From positions 46,765,129-46,829,128 of the forward strand of contig CM051455.1 in assembly GCA_028274465.1 (NCBI GenBank): a stretch of 64,000 nt of DNA, written 5' to 3'. This DNA comes from Plantago ovata. Taxonomy: Eukaryota > Streptophyta > Magnoliopsida > Lamiales > Plantaginaceae. The notes under the pieces were generated by a model. That model made no database searches. It was not told where the DNA came from and saw nothing but the letters and a program-made list of their open reading frames with translations. This document shows, piece after piece, positions 55,653 to 64,000 of this stretch. The translations under genes were made by a program, and so were the position numbers. The stretch's first letter is position 1. Every line of letters starts with the position of its first letter.

Positions 55653-58227
55653 TCTGTGTAGTTGGTATACCTCATTGAAGGAGATCTCCTGGGAGGGATT
55701 CTCTTGTCTCGGTAGTCGTCTCGAAGAGGACCTCCTTTCGAGGAGCCTTCCTTGACCAGCCCATAGTTTTGCTTTTGGTCTCTTCTCTGCTTTCCATTGT
55801 TTTGTTGTCCTGGAGGGTAATCCTTCTCTCTTTCTTTCTCTTTGCCTTTGTCTCTTGGAGGGTTTGCCCTCACAGGGACAGTCTCTCGAAACTCTTCCGC
55901 ATCCTAGAATTCTTTGCAAACTTCTCTAAGTTGGGATTCACTTGTCACTATTTTCGAGGAAAGCTCTTCTTTGAACCTGATGTTGGTAGTGTTACCATAC
56001 AAGTAATCTTTTCTTTCATTGATGGAATGCTCTTCCACTTGGAGGGCAGCCTCATGAAACCTATTGATGAAGTCTCTGAGATCTTCATTAGGTTTTTGAA
56101 CAATTGGGCCAAGTACCTCACTCTTCTTTTGGTATTCATCACCTTCTCGAACCTTTTGCAGAATTCTTGACCAAGCTCCTTGTAGGACTTGATCGAGCGA
56201 GAAGGGATACGCGACCACCATCTCATTGCTTCACCCATGAGGTTGGCCGGGAAGACCTTGGCTTTGATTTTAGAGTCATAGCCATAAGCATCCATCTTGG
56301 CTCCAAATCTCGCGAGGTAGTCCTTGGGACAGCTTGTTCCATCGTAACTTTCTAGAGTAGGAAGGCCTCTCTCCATTCCGCCTTGGTGCCTTCTTATCTC
56401 ATCGGACAATGGGCTGTCCTCTTGGTCTTGCTCCCTTTCTTGGATGTTATTTCTGAGAGCAGCTATCTGAGCATCTATCCTTGCCCTTTGAGCGTCCAGC
56501 TCTTCCAGGGAGAGAGTTCGACCAGGATTGGGCTCGACCTGCACAGGTGCGGCCAAGGTTGGCGCGACCAGGGTGGGAGCGACCATTGTTGGAGCAATCA
56601 TTGTTCGAACAGCATTGTTCTCGTCCATAGCTTCAGGATGGTTCTGAGGTGTTCCTTGATTTAGAGTAACTTGGAAAGGTTGTTCATTTTGGGGAGGAGT
56701 CCCTTGAGGCAAGATATTCTGGATGGATGCTCTTATCCGCCCATCTATCAACTCTCTCAAATCTTCGGGTGCACCTTGGGGTCCAATTCTAGATTGAACT
56801 CTTGGAGGACCAAGCCTAGAATGAACGGACCTTGTGTTAACTCTTGAGTGAGCCTCATCTTGTGCAACGTTAACCCTTGACGGGAGGGGAGCGTTGGCTA
56901 AAGATGGGGCTGGAGGGTTACCCCTAGATCTCCTTAATTCTTGTGCATGAATCTCTTGTCCTACCCTGGCTGCCTCTTGGTTACCCAAGGTACCTGAATT
57001 GTAAGTAGGAACAGTGCATAATTCCTCTCATCAAATCCATAGTCTTGTGGTCGCACTACATCCCCATTTGGCAAGGTGAAGTGCATTCCTAGCTAGGGTG
57101 CAGGTGGATTGTTCACAATTGGTTGAGGGTGAACCACTGCCAGCGGCAAAATGTCTTGGGGAGCATTATTGGAGAGATTGAGTGCTCCAAATCCCCACCA
57201 GCGCGTACCGCTTGAGGATTGCTTTCCGTTGTTCGCTCGTCCCTTGACGGGGTGACATGGGTGAACTGTCCTTCTACCATAGGAACATTCCTAACAACAT
57301 TATCATTTGTAGGAGCCCGTGATGCTGCTGGTTGATTCCTCGGTGGATTAGTAGGGGGACGGCCCCTTCTACGGGGTGGATCTCTGGGAGCAGCATTAGC
57401 TAGCCGATTGCTTCTTTTAGGTGGCATCTTGGAGGAATGCCTCTTGGCTCAACTAGTGGGGCAAGGGTAACCTTTTGATCGATTCCCACAGACGGCGCCA
57501 AATGTTGTAGGGTAATTTGGTACTTCTTCTAAATGCTTATTATGTCCAAAGGAATACACTAGCTACTAAGTCCAGGGTCTTCCTTTATTCTTCAAGTCAC
57601 CTCCATATTGCTCCTCGCACCTGAAATGTACTAGCAGGGGGGTTAGTGCCTCTAGCCCGGTCTGTCTATGATCAGACCGGAGGACGACTTTACGGATAGG
57701 GAGTTTGAAGTGCTTCCCTAGTTAGACAGTAGTAATGGTGGTAGGTGAACAGTAATGATGGCTTACCTTGGGATCATAAATGAGGTCCCTTTATATAGAT
57801 GTGTCATCTTGGGGTGATCCCTCATAGGATGATGACAAGTGTCCGGCTGAGATGGAATCCTCCTTAGGCCCAAGCCCAATAAGGAGGTCCATGGGCTTTG
57901 ACCCAAGCATCGTTGACTAGGGTTTGGAGGGTCATATGTACTTTCTTGAAGGTGGGCCCCCTTGGACTCGACCAGGGTGGTCGGTCACCCGGTCCTCGCA
58001 CCTTCTCTGGTAGAGTCTTCCTTGACATAAGGTGCTCCTCATACCTAGTGATGTTCCTCGAGCCCCACTGTAGAGTCTTGTCCTGGTAGTGCAGGAGATA
58101 TGCTGGTCGAGCCACCCTTAGGTGACAGACCTATGGGTGGTCGCTCCAGCTTAAGGAAGTCTTTAAAGGCTTGCTCTTAGACCGTCCTAGTTCGTAAATA
58201 CGGACTGGACATATTTTAACACCAACA
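55653..58227 (-). mobile_element. Truncated Tat-lineage fragment: 5' LTR, PBS and gag, copy 2
   Basis: The duplicate of 28593-31168: LTR 58227-57503, PBS 57483-57500, gag from 57427. It has a few more gag frame disturbances than copy 1, all associated with homopolymer length differences. Treated as a fossil; not a separate insertion. Confidence 0.87.
57503..58227 (-). repeat. LTR of the Tat fragment, copy 2
   Basis: The duplicate of 30444-31168, with the same ends. Its other LTR is absent in both copies. Confidence 0.85.
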
Positions 58228-59208
58228 GGTCTATAAGTAATTCGGCAGGCAAGAACATATGGATGGTGTACTACGAATTTAAATAGTTTTTCGATTCGAA
58301 CACTAGGCTTTTTAATTTTAATTTTTCATTTGTAAGTTTTATGAACAACGATTTTTACAATATCTATATATATATAATAATTCGCCCATATCCGTATATG
58401 TTTATCAAGTTTCATTTTACGTATTCAGAAATATGTGAAATTTCAACACAAAATTCCAATGAAATATGGAGTCACTAAAGAGTTACCGAATTAAAACCAT
58501 GCCAAGTTTTATGTGGAAATACCACGTGATCAAGTGGTTCTTCCACAGAAAAAACATGGCACGATTTTAATTTTTTTCTCAATAGAGACAGAGTTCAAGT
58601 ATATCTAATAGTTATGAAAATAATAAATTTCGAAAACCAAGTAATTTTGCCAATCTGTAATTTTGCTCCTTACTCAAATGCCATATATGGAAAATATATT
58701 AATATCAAATATAATTACGACAAGATGGTAATAATAATATAAAAATACTTAGTCGAATATATTATAGTTAACTAATTATTATTACTTTCGCCCCACTCAT
58801 AATCTATTTAGGAAATCATATCAAAAGTAAATCTCGAATTTAAATTATTTCTGTAAGAAATATCATAACAAATTTATTTTAAATCGAGTTTTAAATAATA
58901 TATTTAACTGATTATTGTTACTTGCGTCCCACCCAAATTTCAACTTAGGAAACCAAATCACAATTAAATCTATATTATTATTTCTTTCTATAATAAATAA
59001 ACTTGCTCCACACCCAACTTCAATATAAGGAATGCATATTAATTACGAATTAGAATATAATATCTTATTTAAAAGTCAATATACACAATATAATTTTCAT
59101 ATTTCTCCGGTAGTAAGTGTATAAATACAACTCAGGTACCTTAGTATTCTACTCACATCGAGATAATTCCCAGTATTGTAAGAAAAAACAAAAACTGAGT
59201 AGCAACAA

Positions 59209-60757
59209 ATGGAGTTTGTTTTGGTACAAGATTTAACAAAAAATACAACATAGTGCTCAATCTTAGTGAAGGTTTTGAGAGTTTGGTTTACACAGGATAC
59301 AAACAAGAACAACGTCGGCATAGAAGCAATTTTAATTGACACTGAGGTACTGTTTACTTTTAAATATGACTTTTTTTACTACTTTAATACTGCTCATACT
59401 AAATTAACTCATATACATACAGGGATCAATAATCTCAGCGACGGGTCGGAAAAATGCTATGATTAGGCTCAGGAATACAATAGTGGAAGGAGCCACGGTG
59501 ATAATCGAAGATTTTCACGTGGAGGTTAATGGGCAGCCAAGGTTTGCCAAGGCCAAGGTAAACTGCCCTTGGAAAATTGTTCTCAATACAGGTACGAGAA
59601 GTCGTACAACCCTACCTGATGAGAACATTTCATTAAATGGTTTCAACTTGGTTGCATTTGATGAATTGGATAAGCATGATGACAAGTTTTTCGTCGGTAA
59701 GAAACTTTTATGTTGTTAAAAATTAAAGATACCACTCTCAGTTGCAAGACTAAACACGTATTATGCAGATGTTATTGGAAGAATCACCAAGATTGGTGAT
59801 TTCACTTTCGTGGAAAAAGCCAAGGCTAAGAAAATGCAACTACATATAGTAGATGAAAGAAATCAGAAGCTCAATTTGATATTGTGGGAATCTTATGCAG
59901 AGAGGGTTCATCAGTTGTACGAGTCAACTGAAGAAAAACCCGAGGGTCTCAACATAATTCTGCAATTTGGACACAAGTATACATGGAGGAGTAAGTTCTT
60001 TCTATGGTTTAAAACATGACAAGAATCCATACAAATTTCTATTACTAATCGTTCTAAATTATTCATTGCAGGTGAGAACCATGTTCAGTCCACAGTTAAT
60101 GCAACTAAACTGTGGATCAACAGTGCTCTCCCTGAATTTGAAGAGTTCAATTTGAAGTAAATACTCTGAACTTTACCAATCAACTTTATTTTTTGTATCT
60201 CATGCTGATTTATATTTTCATATTTACAGAAAAAAAGAAGGTGGTTCAGCAAGAAGCTCCATTACCCATTTAAGTTCAAGCCGTTCATTGAGCGAGAAGG
60301 AATGGCTCAATGCGGCCAACCATAGGACTGTAAAGTGGCTCAGCACATGCACCGTGGTACTTAAAAATCTTACACTTATAGTTTTAAAATACTTTCAAAA
60401 GTATTAGATTTTTAATTTATAGTGCTAATGTGCATATGTTTGCAGGCTGGATTCTATATATGCTATGTTTACTTTATCTCCGTTATAGATGATGTACCAT
60501 GGAACTATGTTGCTTGCTCAAGATGCAATGGCTCAGCTAAGGATAAAAAGGTTGGGGATGAATGTCATGGGAAGGGATGCAATGGAAAAACTATTGAAAA
60601 TATTACTCCAAGGTATAAGTTATGTGCAAAATATTTTACACATGCAAAATAAGTTTAGTGTGATCTTTAAATGTATACTAATCGTTTCAAAAGAAATAAA
60701 CAGGACAAAGGTTTTGTTTTATGCAAGGGGCAAAAATAAGGATCCTGTTAAAGTAAT
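59209..60757 (+). pseudogene. RPA70/RFA1-like OB-fold gene with early stop, copy 2
   Basis: The copy of 32149-33697 with the same exon borders shifted by about 27.06 kb, the same TAG at codon 15 (59251-59253) and the same LTR interruption (60758). Because both copies share every inactivating event, the duplication, if real, happened after the gene died. Intron length differences of one base in A or T runs are the only changes I saw. Confidence 0.75.
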
Positions 60758-61773
60758 TGTAACACCCCGTATTTTATTTATTTATTCATTTTATTTCAAT
60801 TATTTAATTACCTGAATAAATTAATTTATGTGGTAATTATTTATTTCTTTCCCGCGCAATCGAATTCGTCATTTGTTAGTTCGCGAAGAGTTAATTCGAT
60901 TCGTCTCGTTATTGGATCAGCTAGCATTTGATTTCTTGGCCCAATCTTAGCTCAGTCAAATCCCTAATTTTCTAGTCAAAACCCTAACCTAAACCATCTA
61001 ATTCTTTTCCTTCATCCCCACTCTTCTTCTTCCACGCCTCTATCATCAGAAAGAAGGAAAAAAAAAAAAAAAAAAAAAAAAGAAAAACTTGCTGCTTTTC
61101 TCTCAACTCTCGTACATCATCATCCATCCATCGTCTTCAACTTCTTTTATCCATCTCACCATTATTATCATCCAAATTTTCATCACCATTATCATCTCAA
61201 CTACATCAACATCAATTAACCTGCCATCACTCTTGGTTTTGAACAGAAGCTACGTACTTCTTGGTTACCGCGGTGTCTTCCGGTAAGCTCTTCGACTCTT
61301 CATTCAATTGGTTCTTCACCTTAATCCTTTCTTTTGACTCAAAATCTATGCAATCTTTTCTCCTCGTAGAATCGTTGGGGCTTGGTACGTTTTGTCCGTT
61401 GTTTGGTTTCGCCTTGCCTGCTTTTGTTAATCATCTGCTCGTTGTCTTTCGGTAAGTACGTTTTGATCCACACCTTTTGATCTGATCTGTAAACACTTGA
61501 TCATTTGTTCCTCACTCGAAAGAACTTGGATCTGTTTCTCGTAGATTTGCTAAGGAGGCTTCTGCGTTATATTCGTTGATCAGTTCGTTGTGTCTGTGTT
61601 TAGCTAGCCAGCTGGTTGTCGTTCGGTAAGTTTTAACCCTTCCTTTGGTTATCTAGGGGTTGTGGGGGTTCGTGAGCGATCTGGTGCATTAGCGTGTATT
61701 ATTTCCTAGTTTATCTATTTATCAGATAGTTAACCTGTTACTTTCAAGTCTGTTAATTTCATGTTCGGATACC
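60758..61773 (+). mobile_element. Tekay-like LTR fragment inserted in the RPA-like gene, copy 2
   Basis: The duplicate of 33698-34714, differing mainly in poly-A and poly-T lengths. Confidence 0.7.
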
Positions 61774-62089
61774 CTTTTTTTTTTTTTTTTTTTTTAACGG
61801 CAAAAAGTTCATAAAACCAAATGTGTTGTACAAGAGTAAGAGGGGCATACCCCAATCATGACACAAGGCGTGTCAACAATCTCAAGTACCCAGGAGGACC
61901 CAAATAGCCAACAAGACTACTGGACGTGCCAAAACCGGGACGAAACCCACAGACTCTAGCTATGCTATGATCTATGGTGAATCTAAAACTGAAAGGCCAC
62001 ACTCTATAAAGCTCTTCGAACTCCAGACCATGTCTGTGATCCGAACCAAAACACGAGCCGTCATTTCCACAGCTCCCAAGGCGATGTTT
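61774..62089 (-). mobile_element. LINE 3' end, copy 2, cut by the gap
   Basis: The same LINE tail as 34715-35031, including the poly-T run and 3' UTR; it stops at the N run. Confidence 0.85.
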
Positions 62090-62189
62090 NNNNNNNNNNN
62101 NNNNNNNNNNNNNNNNNNNNNNNNNNNNNNNNNNNNNNNNNNNNNNNNNNNNNNNNNNNNNNNNNNNNNNNNNNNNNNNNNNNNNNNNN
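62090..62189. other. Assembly gap, 100 N
   Basis: 100 N, between the end of the repeated 9.35-kb segment and a minus-strand Tat copy. Confidence 0.98.
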
Positions 62190-64000
62190 TGAACTTGGCC
62201 GACGAGTGTTAGCATTCCCATGCTTCTCGTATGTCTCCTACTTCTTGTCCGATTCCCAAGGAGTGGGAATTTTAACTTGTTGTGGACCGGGGACACTACG
62301 GCTCGGAATTGAGAGAGAGCAGGTCGGCCTAGGACCGCAAAATAATCAAATGGCATATCGACCACCACGAAAGGAACTTGTTGGGTTACCCTCTAGGAGC
62401 GCTACCCATTGACACTGTGGGTTGATCATTCCGAGCGGCATGACAGGTTGTCCTCCAAATCCTACCAATGCGCTCCTCACTTCTCTGAGCCCTTCCCTTG
62501 GGTTCATGTGCATCCTTTTCAAGGTTCCAGTGAAGATCAAGTTTGCCGAGCATCCAGTATCGACGAGGATCCTCCCCAACTTGTAGGATTGAACATCCAA
62601 GGACACAACAAGTGGGACGCAAGGATCATAGATGTTGCCTCCTCCAGCATGCTTCAGAGGTATCTCGCTATCATCGAAAGAGATAACGTTGGTCCCGGTC
62701 TCGCAGCTTGAGCATACTTCACATCTCGGACCCTAAGGTTGTCCGCGGTAATCTCCCTTGATTACGAGTGTCGCCGCCGGCGGGTCCTCCCGCAATTGTG
62801 AGAGTGCGGATGCTTCCATTTACGGGGCGGTTCTCATATTGTTGTAATTATGGATGTCGTCATCCTGAGGGTTTCCTTGTAAGGGTGCTCGCTCTCAGTT
62901 TGGGAGGTGGAGGCAACAGTGCCAGGGGTTTCCTCCTTCCGGATGTAGTTAACCATTGACCGCCGCGTATCATTCTCTCAATCTCGTTCTTGAGCTCGAC
63001 ACACTCATCTGAGGTGTGCCCTTTCCCCTTGTGAAACTTGCAAAATTTTTCCGAGTTCTTGTTCCTTTGGTTTTCCTTAATCGGGGGTGGCCACGAGACG
63101 TCTAGCTTCCTCGAGACTATATAGTTCAAGATGTCGGATCTTGGCCTATTCAAGTCTGTGTAGTTGCTATATCGTCTTGGAGGCGACCTTCTGGGAGGAG
63201 ACCTCCTGTCTCTGAAATCATTTCTTGAGTTGCCCTCCTTGATCAACCCAAATTTTTGCTCTTTCCTCTGCTTCCCGGGATTTTGGGTCGAGGAGGGTAC
63301 TCCTTTCTTTTTCTTTTTCTTTCCTTTTTCCTTGGGAAGATTGGTTCTCACGGTGACCGTTCTTCGAATTCCTCGGCTTCGAGGAAGTCCTTGCAAACTT
63401 TGGCAAGTTGTGCTTCATTCTCTATACACGATGCTGAGAGTACATCTTGGAATCTGATGTTGGTAGTGTTACCATACAAGTATTCCTTCCTCTCATTGAT
63501 CGAGTGATCCTCGACTTGGAGGGCTGCTTCATGAAAGCGGTTGATGAAGTTCCTCAAGTCTTCGTTGTTTCTCTGGACAATTTCGGCCAAGTACCTCACC
63601 CGTCTCTTGGCGTTCATCACTTTCTCGAAACGCTTAGAAAACTCCTTACAGAGATCTCTGTATGATTTGATGGACCGGTGAGGGAGGCGCGACCACCATT
63701 TCATGGCTTCTCCGGAGAGGTTAGCCGGGAAGAGGGAGTGCTTTAGTCCTTGAGTCATGACCGTAAGCATCCATTTTGGTGCCAAATCTTACCAAGTAGT
63801 CCTTGGACAACTTGTTCCATCATAGCTTTCGAAGGTGGGAAAGCCTCTTTCAATCTTGGCTTGGTGGTTCCTGATCTCATCGCACAAAGGGCTCGGATCT
63901 TGGTCTTGCTCTCTCTCTTGGACGGTTCCTCGAAGAGTCTCAATCTGAGCGTCAAGTGCGGATTTTCTCGCGTTGAGTTCCTCCAAAGTGAGCCTCCTCC
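62190..64000 (-). mobile_element. Second copy of the 16213 Tat family, gag to protease, minus strand
   Basis: Aligns to the reverse complement of about 17942-19765 with very high identity: gag core (EAMKWWSRLPHRSIKSYRDL), the Lys/Glu-rich stretch, and the protease core ILVDTGCSANLIF with FAVLGRPAL. It is broken in several places and cut by the gap at one end and the window at the other. Same family and probably similar age as the copy at 16213-25582, in inverted orientation. Confidence 0.9.

Larger units (their letters stand above)
52744..62088 (+). repeat. 9.35-kb direct repeat, copy 2 (contig end)
   Basis: The matching copy, ending at the gap edge. The match to copy 1 stops only because copy 1 begins at the gap and copy 2 ends at one, so the true extent of the duplication is unknown. 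Confidence 0.93.

Overview
The window is a scaffold piece from a flowering-plant nuclear genome. The evidence is plant-type LTR retrotransposons of the Athila, Tat and Tekay/Del lineages, a plant L1-type LINE 3' end, Helitron 3' ends, GT-AG introns, AT-rich intergenic DNA and a plant DUF6598-type gene. I cannot name the species. Three runs of exactly 100 N (701-800, 25583-25682, 62090-62189) split it into four contig pieces, and almost all of it is repeat DNA.

Left part (801-16212): a minus-strand, head-to-tail array of a young Athila-lineage element that carries gag-pro and a second ORF but no reverse transcriptase, RNase H or integrase. Its order is LTR (13144-14537), full internal region, shared LTR (4781-6173), then a second internal region cut by the first gap. 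The repeat period is about 8363 bp. Every non-coding block of the element holds clusters of short palindromes with arms such as AAGCGG/CCGCTT. The array abuts a fragment of a second Athila family (14539-16212), which carries its own palindromes of the GGGCGA/TCGCCC type.

Middle left (16213-25582): a plus-strand Tat-lineage element with LTR, PBS, gag, protease, reverse transcriptase, two RNase H domains, integrase and an antisense accessory ORF. It is broken, and its 3' LTR is lost in the gap. A second, partial copy lies on the minus strand at 62190-64000.

Right part (25683-62089): one contig whose first 9.35 kb (25683-35031) is repeated almost perfectly at its end (52744-62088), about 27.06 kb apart. 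The repeated segment holds a coding-free Tekay-like LTR shell, a truncated Tat gag fragment with its 5' LTR, an RPA70-like gene copy with an early stop, a Tekay-like LTR fragment and a LINE 3' end. Between the copies lie 17.7 kb of unique AT-rich DNA. This holds foldbacks, Helitron ends, two related organelle-like segments, a satellite-like GACCGATGG array and the one good host gene: a minus-strand, four-coding-exon gene for a roughly 709-residue protein with two DUF6598-type domains joined by an acidic linker (43903-47021, leader to about 48260).

The most noteworthy points are the self-overlapping 27-kb contig, where the differences I saw between copies were almost all one-base homopolymer length changes; the pol-less tandem Athila array with its palindrome clusters; and the double-DUF6598 gene.
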